Source: Gammaproteobacteria bacterium RIFCSPHIGHO2_12_FULL_38_11
GTDB taxonomy: Bacteria; Pseudomonadota; Gammaproteobacteria; Coxiellales; Coxiellaceae
DNA: 17,139 nt
Direction: 5' to 3'
NCBI GenBank assembly: GCA_001801515.1
Contig: MGXX01000021.1
Span: forward strand, 42,850 to 59,988
The first letter of the stretch is position 1. Every line of letters starts with the position of its first letter. This document shows positions 7,163 through 15,452 of the stretch, in pieces. The position numbers were made by a program, and so were the translations under genes. The notes beneath the pieces were generated by a model, which saw nothing but the letters and a program-made list of their open reading frames with translations, was not told the DNA's origin and did no database searches.

Positions 7163-9256
7163 TCAAATCATCCCCCGCCTTCCCAACCGCCATTTCACAC
7201 TCGCCATCAAAAACGGAATGATATTATGTGAAACAGCTGAAATCGTACGCAATACTCTGGCCGCTTCTTTCATTGTCGCGCCCGACCCCGTGTAATCATC
7301 CAACAATAACACTGCACCTGCTGGTATTTTTTCCTGTAATCGCGCAGTCATTTTATTATCGACATTATAACGACGTTGATCGCTATTCAATAATTCGCCT
7401 TGACGGGCTACGGGAACATGTCGCCAAAATAAATAGTCTGCAAAAATTGGTACTTTTAGTTGCTCCGCAATCCATTGCGCAAAATAATCTCTCTGCACCC
7501 ATGTTCTCGATGGGATTGCAATAACACATGCAATAGTATTTTTTTGCGTTAATGCAATTAATTCTTTTTTAATTAATGCTAATAATTCATCGTTTATTTT
7601 CAAATTTTGAGACCGTTCACGCATAAATTGAATAAACAAAGGGGATCGCAATTCAGCATTAAAAATAGAAACACCTTCGGATATTTTATGTTTATCCACT
7701 AAATTTAATTTTACAGTACGGCTGGAAACCCATTTTTCAATATCACCTGATTTTTCGGCATTTTTAGCCATTGACAATAAAGGTCGACAAACATCACATC
7801 GACCGCATGCCACTGCATTGATATCACCCAACGCGATGCGTAATATTGCCATACGACAATGATTTTTCTTCTCACCATAATTTAGCATTGCCTGTAATTC
7901 TTGATGTCGCATTTGATATTGATTTTTATAACGCGTTAAATCAGGCAACACTGGTTTTTTTGTATCCACGTAAACTTGAGATCGACCTTGCAATGCTTTG
8001 CGTAAATATTTTTGATCAATTAATTCAGCAATAACGACCGTAACAATTGTTGGATGTAACCCAGACAAACGTTTAATATCCGTTAGTTTAAGGGGCACTT
8101 TAGATTTTTTCACCACCGCTAAAATTTGTTGAAAATTTTCTGCCGTTGGCTGCGCAGATGAAATAAAATGTTCTTGAATTTTTTTATCATGTGCATTAAA
8201 TAATAAAATACCTGAAGCAGGCAATCCATCACGACCACAACGCCCGACTTCTTGATAATAAGCGGTAATTGAACCCGGCATATCAAAATGAATAATAAAC
8301 CGCAAATCTGATTTATCAATGCCCATTCCTAACGCATTAGTTGCGGCAATCACTTTATATTTTCCAAGCGTGAATTCATGCTGTAATTGTTTTTTGGTTT
8401 CTGAATCAAAACCCGCATGATATGCCGCTGCATTCACTTTTTTTGATTTTAAATAATCAGCAACCAATCGCGTATTATCACGGGTTGCACAATAAACCAG
8501 CCCATTACCTTTGAAATTTTTGATTAATTTAGCGAGCTCAGATAATTTATGAGCGACACTTTTGGCATTAAAAACCCTTAACTGAATATTGGGACGATCC
8601 ATGCTTTCACGATGAACCGGTATTTCTCGATTAGATGTTGTTAACTGCTGCTTAATATCATTTTGTGTTTTGGCATTTGCCGTTGCGGTTAGCGCCAACA
8701 CCTTAATCGACGTATTCTTTTTTTCAAGCAATTCAACTAAACGAATGATTTGACGGTAACTCGGCCGAAAATCATGCCCCCATGTCGAAATACAATGTGC
8801 CTCATCAATTACAATTAAATTAACTGGCAAGCTCAATAAAAATTCAACTTGAGCAACGCGGTCTAATTGTTCAGGTGATACAAATAAAATTTTTAGACGC
8901 CCATTTTTTGCATCTTGTTTTACAGCGTTATTATCACTTTCTGCTTGATCGCTGTTGATTGACGCAGAAGCAATATCAAATCGTTCACGCAGCTGCATGA
9001 TTTGATCGCGCATCAGCGCTAAGAGTGGCGAAATAACCAGTGTGATGCCATCAAGTACGACAGCGGGTAATTGGTATAATAAAGATTTACCGTGCCCAGT
9101 AGGTTGAATGCAAAGCAGTCGCTCTTTTTCCATCAAAGTGCAAATGGCTTCGAGCTGCCCAGGACGAAATGCATTAAACCCAAAGCGGGTTTTTAAAATG
9201 GTTTCGAATTGATTTTTCATGGGGTCAAAGATAGCAAATCCAGCGAGAAAAGCCAT
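7163..9256 (-). CDS. recQ: RecQ-family DNA helicase with C-terminal ComF-like phosphoribosyltransferase domain
   Basis: Superfamily 2 3'-5' DNA helicase of 697 residues (E. coli RecQ about 610). Helicase motifs are in order: FRPGQ (30-34), Walker A QPTGHGKS (51-58), DEAH (151-154), ALTATA (188-193) and QEVGRCGRDG (335-344). The RecQ zinc site is C467 with C484, C487 and C490. A helix-rich linker replaces the usual HRDC tail. It is followed by a phosphoribosyltransferase-like domain (about 575-697): VIAIPSRTW, a QRRYNV segment, and the PRPP-loop motif VLLLDDYTGSGAT (649-661). The start is uncertain: ATG 9256 or ATG 9220, neither with a clear ribosome-binding site. It is not a dcw gene. Two small hairpins precede it. 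The fusion hints at a specialised repair or conflict role rather than housekeeping RecQ. Confidence 0.92.
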   Translation of the reverse strand: MAFLAGFAIFDPMKNQFETILKTRFGFNAFRPGQLEAICTLMEKERLLCIQPTGHGKSLLYQLPAVVLDGITLVISPLLALMRDQIMQLRERFDIASASINSDQAESDNNAVKQDAKNGRLKILFVSPEQLDRVAQVEFLLSLPVNLIVIDEAHCISTWGHDFRPSYRQIIRLVELLEKKNTSIKVLALTATANAKTQNDIKQQLTTSNREIPVHRESMDRPNIQLRVFNAKSVAHKLSELAKLIKNFKGNGLVYCATRDNTRLVADYLKSKKVNAAAYHAGFDSETKKQLQHEFTLGKYKVIAATNALGMGIDKSDLRFIIHFDMPGSITAYYQEVGRCGRDGLPASGILLFNAHDKKIQEHFISSAQPTAENFQQILAVVKKSKVPLKLTDIKRLSGLHPTIVTVVIAELIDQKYLRKALQGRSQVYVDTKKPVLPDLTRYKNQYQMRHQELQAMLNYGEKKNHCRMAILRIALGDINAVACGRCDVCRPLLSMAKNAEKSGDIEKWVSSRTVKLNLVDKHKISEGVSIFNAELRSPLFIQFMRERSQNLKINDELLALIKKELIALTQKNTIACVIAIPSRTWVQRDYFAQWIAEQLKVPIFADYLFWRHVPVARQGELLNSDQRRYNVDNKMTARLQEKIPAGAVLLLDDYTGSGATMKEAARVLRTISAVSHNIIPFLMASVKWRLGRRGMI

Positions 9257-9265
9257 ACCGTGTTT

Positions 9266-9297
9266 TGCAAAGCCTTTTGCACCCGACTAACGTCGGG
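9266..9297 (-). repeat. Two adjacent hairpins in the recQ leader
   Basis: TGCAAA (9266-9271) pairs with TTTGCA (9276-9281) around a GCCT loop. CCCGAC (9282-9287) pairs with GTCGGG (9292-9297) around a TAAC loop. No T-run follows on either strand. The second hairpin plus its flank GCTTCTGT resembles the 33-nt hairpin repeats of this window (tetraloop at the same place, similar tail) but matches copy B at only about 19 of 32 aligned positions. It may be a degenerate relative. Confidence 0.5.
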
Positions 9298-9482
9298 GCT
9301 TCTGTATTAATTCATCAGAAAAAAGGAATACTGGAATCGCGCATTGCCAAATTTGCCGATAGCTTAGTGAACAATTCGTGTGCTGGCTGCATTAAATCAA
9401 GCGCACCATCATATTTTCAGTAAGTTAGGTCATAATTCACTAAATTCTGTTGCCCTGGATTTTTATGAAGTTAGCAATAATG

Positions 9483-9632
9483 CTGTTGTTCATAATCAGA
9501 TACAATTTAATTCTGAACAACAGAAGCGAATATTGATCTGTTGTTCATAATCAGGTACAATTCAATTCCGAACAACAGAAGTGAATATTGATCTGTTGTT
9601 CATAATCAGGTACAATTCAATTCTGAACAACA
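9483..9632. repeat. 55-bp tandem repeat (2.7 units) with 9-bp inverted arms
   Basis: Units begin at 9483, 9538 and 9593, exactly 55 bp apart; the third stops after 40 bp at 9632. Each unit begins CTGTTGTTC and, after 23 nt, carries GAACAACAG (in the last unit the final base is lost). Each therefore forms a perfect 9-bp inverted repeat (8-bp in the third). Units 2 and 3 are nearly identical over 40 bp; unit 1 differs at a few positions. The array ends 14 bp before the ATG of the DUF234 ATPase, so it may be that gene's operator or promoter region. It could also be an unrelated minisatellite. Confidence 0.9.
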
Positions 9633-9646
9633 ACTGGTTTACCGTC

Positions 9647-11116
9647 ATGACCCACACAATTTTCTCAAGAGCAGATGAATTAAAAATACTCGAATCATTT
9701 TATTCCTCTGCAAGACCTGAATTTCTCGCTATTTATGGTCGACGCAGAGTTGGTAAAACTTTTTTAATCAACGAGTTTTTTAAAGATAAAAAAAATACCT
9801 TGTTTTTAAAAATCACAGGACTTAAAAAAGGCTTAATGCGCGAGCAAATAAGAAATTTCATTCAGCAAGTAGGCGATGTATTTCACGGCGGCGCATCATT
9901 AACTATACCAAAAAATTGGAATGATGCCTTTATCACTCTTCACAATGCGATAAAGCAAACACCAAAAGATAAAAAAATTATTTTATTTTTTGATGAGCTA
10001 CCATGGATGGTCACTCGCAATTCACGGCTATTGGAAACATTGGAGTACCAATGGAATCAACATTGGTCTGACGATGATCGAATTAAATTTATTGCATGTG
10101 GCTCATCGTCATCTTGGATTGTCAAAAAATTAATAAAAAGTAGGGGTGGATTTCACAACAGGGTAACAAAAAAAATTCATTTAAGTCCATTCACACTCAG
10201 CGAAACAAATGATTTTCTGATCCAAAATAAAATTAAACTAAACCATGCACAAATATTATCAATTTATATGGCAATAGGTGGCATACCATTTTATTTAATG
10301 CAAATTAAAAAAGGTCTGTCTTCTACAGAAATCATTGAAGATTTGGCTTTTAGCCAGGACAGTTTCTTGCTAACTGAATTTGATAATTTATTTTCCTCTC
10401 TTTTTGATCACTACGAAGATTACATCGCCATATTGAAAATCATTGCAACAACACATTACGGTATTTCCCAAGAAAAAGTATTGAATCAATTAGATCCGTC
10501 CTTACAGGGAGCACGCGGCTTAGCTATTTTAAATGAACTAGAAGAATCTGATTTTATCATGGGATTTAAGCCACACTTTCACAAGAAACGAGGCATTTAT
10601 TATCGTGTCATTGATGAATACACACTCTTTTACTTTAAATGGATTGAACCGATCAAAAATACACTGCATGAACATTCGCTTACCGAAGGGAATTGGCAAG
10701 ACATACAAAATTCAGCGGAATGGCATGCTTGGGCAGGTTATGCGTTTGAATCTATTTGTTACAAGCATATTTCACAAATTAGAAAAGCATTAAAAATATC
10801 TCCTGCCGCCATTGCAGATACATGGCGCTACGTACCAAGAAAAAAAGAAAAGAATGAAGGTGCTCAGATTGACTTATTATTTGATCGAAAAGATAATGCC
10901 ATTACGCTATGTGAAATTAAATACAACAACAAACCACTTATGATTACAAAACAACTAGTGAATGATTTATTACAAAAAGAAACCGTGTTAAAAAAACAAA
11001 CTGGCACAAAAAAACAACTCTTCTGGAGTTTGATTTCTGCCAACGGCATTCAGAATAATTTTTATTCTGAGGACGTAATAAGCGGCGTTGTTACATTGGA
11101 CGATTTTTTTGATTGA
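9647..11116 (+). CDS. P-loop ATPase with C-terminal DUF234-type PD-(D/E)XK domain
   Basis: A 489-residue protein of the archaeal-type ATPase plus DUF234 family, of unknown function. The P-loop is GRRRVGKT (31-38) and Walker B is IILFFDELPW (111-120). The middle has a winged-helix-like part (about 255-320). The C-terminus carries a nuclease-like core with E368, GAQIDLLFDR (405-414) and CEIKY (422-426), matching the D...EXK pattern. The frame is open to a GTG at 9581, but that stretch lies inside the 55-bp repeats, so the ATG at 9647, which gives the family-typical N-terminus, is chosen. The ribosome-binding site is poor. It ends 15 bp from the end of mraY, in convergent orientation, opposite to the dcw genes. 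Confidence 0.87.
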   Translation: MTHTIFSRADELKILESFYSSARPEFLAIYGRRRVGKTFLINEFFKDKKNTLFLKITGLKKGLMREQIRNFIQQVGDVFHGGASLTIPKNWNDAFITLHNAIKQTPKDKKIILFFDELPWMVTRNSRLLETLEYQWNQHWSDDDRIKFIACGSSSSWIVKKLIKSRGGFHNRVTKKIHLSPFTLSETNDFLIQNKIKLNHAQILSIYMAIGGIPFYLMQIKKGLSSTEIIEDLAFSQDSFLLTEFDNLFSSLFDHYEDYIAILKIIATTHYGISQEKVLNQLDPSLQGARGLAILNELEESDFIMGFKPHFHKKRGIYYRVIDEYTLFYFKWIEPIKNTLHEHSLTEGNWQDIQNSAEWHAWAGYAFESICYKHISQIRKALKISPAAIADTWRYVPRKKEKNEGAQIDLLFDRKDNAITLCEIKYNNKPLMITKQLVNDLLQKETVLKKQTGTKKQLFWSLISANGIQNNFYSEDVISGVVTLDDFFD

Positions 11117-11131
11117 AAATATTTTTCACAG

Positions 11132-12214
11132 CTATCTCAACTTCAACGTCGCCAACCCCAGCAACACCAAAATCACGGTGATAATCCAAAACCGCACAAT
11201 CACTTTCGGTTCAGACCAACCCAATAATTCAAAGTGGTGATGCAATGGTGCCATTTTAAAAATACGTTTTCCACGCAATTTAAAGCTCGCGACTTGTAAA
11301 ATAACAGACAGGGTTTCAGCAACAAAAATACCCCCCATCACAAACAAGATAATTTCTTGTCGCACCATCACCGCAACAATTCCTAATGCGCCACCCATGC
11401 TCAGCGATCCTACATCACCCATAAATAATTGTGCGGGGTACGAGTTGTACCACAAAAAGCCCAAACCAGCGCCAGCTAATGCCCCACAAAACACCATTAA
11501 TTCGCCAATATTGGGCAAATACGGTAATGATAAATAATCTGCAAAATGAAAATTACCAGACACGTATGCAAAAACACCCAAACCCATGATCACTAAAATC
11601 ACTGGCATGGTTGCCAATCCATCCAACCCATCCGTTAAATTAACGGCATTGCTCGCACCAATAACAACAAAATATGAAAATAAAAAATAGAAAAGTCCTA
11701 AATGAATCATGACATCTTTGCAAAAAGGGATAACCAGTTGCGTCGTACTACCACTGCTTGCTGTGAGATAAAGAATCGATATTGCAATGAAAGTAATCAC
11801 TGATTGATATAATATTTTTTTGCATGCTGATAATCCTTTTGTATTTTTCTTCGTTATTTTTCGATAATCATCGATAAAACCAATCGCACCAAAACCCAAG
11901 GTGACGAATAAAGCAATCCAAATATAAATATTGTTTAAATTAGCCCAGAATAAAATACTTGCTGTTAATGCAATTAAAATTAAACTACCCCCCATTGTCG
12001 GCGTGCCTGATTTTTTTAAATGCGATTGCGGACCATCTGTTCGCACCACCTGCCCGTATTGCAATTTTTGCAAACGACACACAAATGCAGGGCAAGCAAA
12101 TAAAACAATGAATAATGCTGTTAACGCCGCACCAATCATTTGAAATGTTAAATATTGAAAGACACGCAGAAAATGCAGGTCATTCATAAAAAAATGGGCT
12201 AGCCAAAAAAGCAT
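11132..12214 (-). CDS. mraY: MraY, phospho-N-acetylmuramoyl-pentapeptide transferase
   Basis: Integral membrane enzyme that transfers phospho-MurNAc-pentapeptide from UDP to undecaprenyl phosphate, making lipid I. The 360-residue product has the same length as E. coli MraY and aligns without gaps by eye. It shows GQVVRTDGP (54-62), GTPTMGG (70-76), FIDDYRK with D115/D116, [10 protein letters not shown] (192-201), FMGDVGS with D267, and MAPLHHHFE (321-329). The catalytic aspartates keep E. coli numbering. The N-terminal MLFWLA and about ten hydrophobic segments fit, and GAGG-like GTGAGG lies just upstream of the ATG. It would normally follow murF directly; here two other genes lie between, and it has its own 241-bp divergent leader shared with the vWA gene. 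Confidence 0.98.
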   Translation of the reverse strand: MLFWLAHFFMNDLHFLRVFQYLTFQMIGAALTALFIVLFACPAFVCRLQKLQYGQVVRTDGPQSHLKKSGTPTMGGSLILIALTASILFWANLNNIYIWIALFVTLGFGAIGFIDDYRKITKKNTKGLSACKKILYQSVITFIAISILYLTASSGSTTQLVIPFCKDVMIHLGLFYFLFSYFVVIGASNAVNLTDGLDGLATMPVILVIMGLGVFAYVSGNFHFADYLSLPYLPNIGELMVFCGALAGAGLGFLWYNSYPAQLFMGDVGSLSMGGALGIVAVMVRQEIILFVMGGIFVAETLSVILQVASFKLRGKRIFKMAPLHHHFELLGWSEPKVIVRFWIITVILVLLGLATLKLR

Positions 12215-12356
12215 ACAAACCTCACCAATTAAATTTTATTTTCGCAGATGCAAATTTTAGCCGTTGCCTATACGAATCATCCTAACTTGTTATCTTATCA
12301 AGCTTTTCCCGTTTATTACCATGAAAAACATGCCAAAATTGCTCAAAAGTTGATAA

Positions 12357-12385
12357 TTGCTTCGTAAAAATAAACATGTTCTAAT
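12357..12385 (+). promoter_or_regulatory. Candidate promoter of the vWA gene
   Basis: TTGCTT (12357-12362) and TCTAAT (12380-12385) are 17 bp apart. The -10 box matches the consensus at five of six positions, the -35 at three. It would start transcription about 65 nt before the vWA ATG, in the mraY/vWA divergent region. This is a pattern match only. Confidence 0.3.
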
Positions 12386-12445
12386 CCAAATCACAGGATT
12401 TTTTAGCACAGGGATACGTAGAGGAAATAAAAAATAAAACAACAT

Positions 12446-12449
12446 GGAG
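12446..12449 (+). promoter_or_regulatory. Ribosome-binding site deciding the vWA gene start
   Basis: GGAG is separated from the ATG at 12456 by six adenines. The upstream in-frame ATG (12444) overlaps this site and has none of its own at a usable distance, so 12456 is chosen. Confidence 0.75.
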
Positions 12450-12455
12450 AAAAAA

Positions 12456-13844
12456 ATGACTGCACCAGCAAAATTTATTTTTATTAAAGGTGTCATGAAA
12501 CTCAACCCCGCATGGCAAGCACAACAAACACGTAGTGTGGCCGCACAACCCCCATCAACACTGAAAGATCCTGAAAAAGCATTAACCATCGTTTCTTCTA
12601 CACAAGATATTGCGCAAGCTTCTGATGCGCAAGAAAAAGCAACAGGACAACCCATGCAAGTGTCTGACGCAACGGTTTCCACCATGGAAATTATGCAAGA
12701 AGACCCCGCATTCACGGATGCTTTTAAATCAAAAAAACCGATTGATGGCGGCGAACTTCTTGAAATAATTTCAAAACAATTTTCACATCTTGAGGTACCT
12801 ATTGGCTTACTCAACAAATTGCTCGCGCTAACGCAATACCAAATGCATTTTAAAATTGATGACAGCAGTTCCATGGGCAGCGTAACAGATTCTTCTCTGA
12901 AAGATGCTTCCACTTTCATCAAACAAAGAGCACATCCAACAAGACTCGCAAATGCAAATGAAGCCATAACACGTTGGGAAGAAGCAGAAAATCGCCTCCA
13001 TCGCTTCATCGAAATGTTAGCTTACATTCCAATCAATCCGATTACATTGAGTTTTTTAAATAAACATGATCGTGTTGTATTGGTGCGTGAAGGAAAAACA
13101 CCCGAAGAATTTGCAGCTGATGCACATCGACAAATTGCTGAAGCATTTAAATCGGGGCCAAATGGTCTAACACCCATTCATGCAAACCTAACTGAAATGT
13201 TTCGCAACACTGATCAAAAAGTAATGCATTATTTACTGACCGATGGTGTACCTTCTGATGCAACGGAAGAACAAGTATCAGCATTGGTTCTCAATCGCCG
13301 CAATCCAGAAAATAATCCGCTGACATTTTTAAGCTGCACAGACAAAGACAGTGAAGCAAAATGGATGAAGGACATCGAAGAAGCAGCGCCTTTTTGTGCT
13401 GAATACGATGACTTTAATGATGAACGTGATGAAGTAGCAGAAAAGCAAGGTCCTGCTATGCCCTTTTCACGCGGATTATATGAAGTGGCAAATTTGGTGG
13501 GTGCAATTAATCCAGATGATCTTGATGCAATGGATGACACTGTCCCCTTCACCAAAGGAACAATGGACAACCTCATGGGTCGCGTAACAACACTCCAAGA
13601 ATATGAATACTATTTTAGACAAGTGCCTATCAATAGCAAAACACCACAACTCTTCACTGCAGACTTCCAACAATTTTGCAGAACAGATATTGTGGCAAAT
13701 GAAATTGAGAGTGTAAGACGTTACAGAGCAGGTTTATCGCAAGCAGCTGCTTCTGGTCTTACCGGTCGACACGCTACGTTTGGTCATTCACAACAACCAG
13801 CACAAGGTGTTGTGGTACAACAATATCCAGGATATAGTGTGTAG
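12456..13844 (+). CDS. vWA-domain protein with intact MIDAS, function unknown
   Basis: A 462-residue soluble protein with no signal peptide or membrane segment. Residues 1-110 are low-complexity and Gln/Ala/Thr-rich. A von Willebrand A domain follows with a full metal-ion site: D135-x-S137-x-S139 in IDDSSSMGS, T239 in GLTPIHANL and D263 in LLTDGVPSD. RWEEAENRLHRFIEML (173-188) and the strand-like ITLSFLN fit the fold. An acidic patch (YDDFNDERDE, 317-326) and a Gln-rich tail (QQPAQGVVVQQYPGY) complete it. No MoxR-type ATPase partner is adjacent, unlike many bacterial vWA operons. It is transcribed against the dcw genes with its own terminator. A secreted or host-directed role is possible but only inferred. 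Confidence 0.75.
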   Translation: MTAPAKFIFIKGVMKLNPAWQAQQTRSVAAQPPSTLKDPEKALTIVSSTQDIAQASDAQEKATGQPMQVSDATVSTMEIMQEDPAFTDAFKSKKPIDGGELLEIISKQFSHLEVPIGLLNKLLALTQYQMHFKIDDSSSMGSVTDSSLKDASTFIKQRAHPTRLANANEAITRWEEAENRLHRFIEMLAYIPINPITLSFLNKHDRVVLVREGKTPEEFAADAHRQIAEAFKSGPNGLTPIHANLTEMFRNTDQKVMHYLLTDGVPSDATEEQVSALVLNRRNPENNPLTFLSCTDKDSEAKWMKDIEEAAPFCAEYDDFNDERDEVAEKQGPAMPFSRGLYEVANLVGAINPDDLDAMDDTVPFTKGTMDNLMGRVTTLQEYEYYFRQVPINSKTPQLFTADFQQFCRTDIVANEIESVRRYRAGLSQAAASGLTGRHATFGHSQQPAQGVVVQQYPGYSV

Positions 13845-13860
13845 CAATTAATTTACAGAA

Positions 13861-13882
13861 GACGCGATGGATCGCGTCTTTT
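13861..13882 (+). terminator. Intrinsic terminator after the vWA gene
   Basis: GACGCGAT (13861-13868) pairs with ATCGCGTC (13871-13878), followed by TTTT (13879-13882). It lies 17 bp after the vWA stop. On the minus strand the hairpin is not followed by a T-run, so murF-side transcription need not stop here. It overlaps the last codons of the convergent AAA-ATPase gene by two bases at most. Confidence 0.8.
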
Positions 13883-15449
13883 AATCCTCGATACAAGACA
13901 CAACGTCACATACATTTCTTTCATCTGAATCAAAACAAATGCCCATTAAATGAATTGGTTTTTTTTGCGTTTTATATTTATCAGCATAATGACGGTCTTT
14001 AATTTGCTGTAATGCCGAAATCGCATCGCCATTTTTTTTAAGCTTAAATTCTAATATTAATATTTTATCTGGCAACTCGATGGTTAAATCAATTTTACCC
14101 ACATTGGTTGCATCTTCTGCAATCGTTTTATAACCCAAGGCACAAAAATAACTGTAGACAATGCTTGCGTAAAAACCTTCATAATGCTGAATATCATTAT
14201 TGCGATACCAGTCATGTGGAATACTGGAAAAATAGCCGTGAAACACCTCACCTAAACCCTGTAAATCTTTTTTTGCTAAGCACGCAACCAACTTATTCAT
14301 ATTGGCGCTTTGCAATAGCGTTGTCGTACCCATTCTGGCTAATGCGTTATTTAAACTTGCCTTCACTTCTAGGTTCGGATAACTCAATACATAGCCACGC
14401 ATTGCACCGATCATCGTTTCCGCCTTAATAGTCAAATAACCCGTTTGAAACAATAATGTCGGCAAGGGGATATCGTCTATTTCAAAAGTCGATAAACTGT
14501 TTTCTGAAATGTGCACCTCTTCCATCTCGGGAAAATAATAATGATAACGCTGAATTAATTTAATTAAAAAAGCAGGGTTGCCTGTTTCAAACCAAAAACT
14601 GCGATATTGAAAACCTTTATCGAAAAACAACAAAATATCAAAAGGATTATACACTTTTTGTATTTCAGTACCGGCGAAATTATAACCGTTGTACCATAAT
14701 TTCAGCATCGCTTTATCGACATTGCCTGCGGTTAAATAATCTGAAAAAGTGTTTTCTAATTCTGCTTGTGTATAACCACAAATATCCGCATATTTTGCAT
14801 CTAAGCTAATATCATTTAAATTATTTAATCCGCTGAATAATCCCACTTTGCTGAATTTTGAAACGCCCGTTAAAAAAACAAACTGCAAATGCGCATCATT
14901 ATCTTTAATTACACCATAGAAACTCTTTAATATTTCTCGGTTATGATATGCCGATTCGGGTTGATCAATCACATCTAAAATCGGCTTGTCGTATTCGTCG
15001 ATTAAAATAACCACTTTTTTCGAAACACTTTGTTCAGCAATGCTTTTAATTAAATAATCAAACTGTGTTTCGTAAGTGCGGTCAGGCAAAATGATGTTAT
15101 ACAGTGTTGCATGAGCGGATAACTGCGCTGTAATAATATCGCGTAATACCGCCCCACTCTCTATTGCCGAACTCATTGCAAAACTCACATGAATAACGGG
15201 GTATTGCGTATTCCAATCCCAATGATGCTCAAGATATAATCCTTTAAAAATTTTCTTATTGCCTAAATACGCTTGTTTTAACGTATCTAATAATAAACTT
15301 TTTCCAAAGCGTCGTGGGCGCGAAAGGAAATAATATTTTCCAGAAACAAGTTCATTGATGAGCCGCGTTTTATCAACATAAGTATAATTATCTGAAATCA
15401 TTCCTTCTAGCGTTGACAAACCAATAGGCAATTTCTTTTTTATATTCAT
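13881..15449 (-). CDS. AAA-ATPase-like protein with C-terminal PD-(D/E)XK nuclease-like domain (DUF1703 type)
   Basis: A 522-residue member of the AAA-ATPase_like/DUF1703 family, often highly duplicated in intracellular and Bacteroidetes genomes and of unknown function. The N-terminus has the family opening LPIGLSTLEGMI and YVDKT. Next are the P-loop SRPRRFGKS (43-51), Walker B VVILIDEYD (146-154) and the sensor segment FVFLTGVSKFSK. The C-terminal nuclease-like core has GKIDL (451-455), EFK (467-469) and QIKDRHYADKY (482-492). Its ATG lies only 3 bp beyond the murF stop, and its GGAG ribosome-binding site lies across the end of murF. It is therefore almost certainly translated from the murF transcript. 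A GTG directly before the ATG is an alternative start. Confidence 0.9.
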   Translation of the reverse strand: MNIKKKLPIGLSTLEGMISDNYTYVDKTRLINELVSGKYYFLSRPRRFGKSLLLDTLKQAYLGNKKIFKGLYLEHHWDWNTQYPVIHVSFAMSSAIESGAVLRDIITAQLSAHATLYNIILPDRTYETQFDYLIKSIAEQSVSKKVVILIDEYDKPILDVIDQPESAYHNREILKSFYGVIKDNDAHLQFVFLTGVSKFSKVGLFSGLNNLNDISLDAKYADICGYTQAELENTFSDYLTAGNVDKAMLKLWYNGYNFAGTEIQKVYNPFDILLFFDKGFQYRSFWFETGNPAFLIKLIQRYHYYFPEMEEVHISENSLSTFEIDDIPLPTLLFQTGYLTIKAETMIGAMRGYVLSYPNLEVKASLNNALARMGTTTLLQSANMNKLVACLAKKDLQGLGEVFHGYFSSIPHDWYRNNDIQHYEGFYASIVYSYFCALGYKTIAEDATNVGKIDLTIELPDKILILEFKLKKNGDAISALQQIKDRHYADKYKTQKKPIHLMGICFDSDERNVCDVVSCIED

Positions 15450-15452
15450 CAC

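Larger units (their letters stand above)
9257..9646. other. 390-bp divergent intergenic region, repeat-rich
   Basis: Lies between the recQ start (minus) and the DUF234 ATPase start (plus). From left to right it holds two adjacent 6-bp hairpins (9266-9281 and 9282-9297), a stretch with no recognisable gene (about 9300-9480), and a 55-bp tandem repeat (9483-9632). The plus strand is open without an ATG for 59 codons (9371-9547) before a TAA at 9548. Its translation, including GHNSLNSVALDFYEV, looks protein-like but was not recognised, so it may be a gene fossil or chance. Confidence 0.6.

Noticed and set aside
9483..9632. CRISPR array
   Set aside because: The whole 55-bp unit is repeated, including what would be the spacer. 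There are under three units and no cas genes.
9581..9646. Upstream GTG start for the DUF234 ATPase
   Set aside because: The extension lies in the tandem repeats, has no ribosome-binding site, and precedes the normal family N-terminus.
11114..11128. TGAAAA-TAT-TTTTCA palindrome between the DUF234 ATPase and mraY as a bidirectional terminator
   Set aside because: The stem is almost all A-T and too weak; there is no G/C-rich stem before the T-run.
12290..13009. 239-codon open frame on the minus strand opposite the vWA gene
   Set aside because: Cys/Ser-rich translation with no recognisable domain, antisense to a gene with a clear ribosome-binding site and an intact MIDAS domain. It is a shadow frame.
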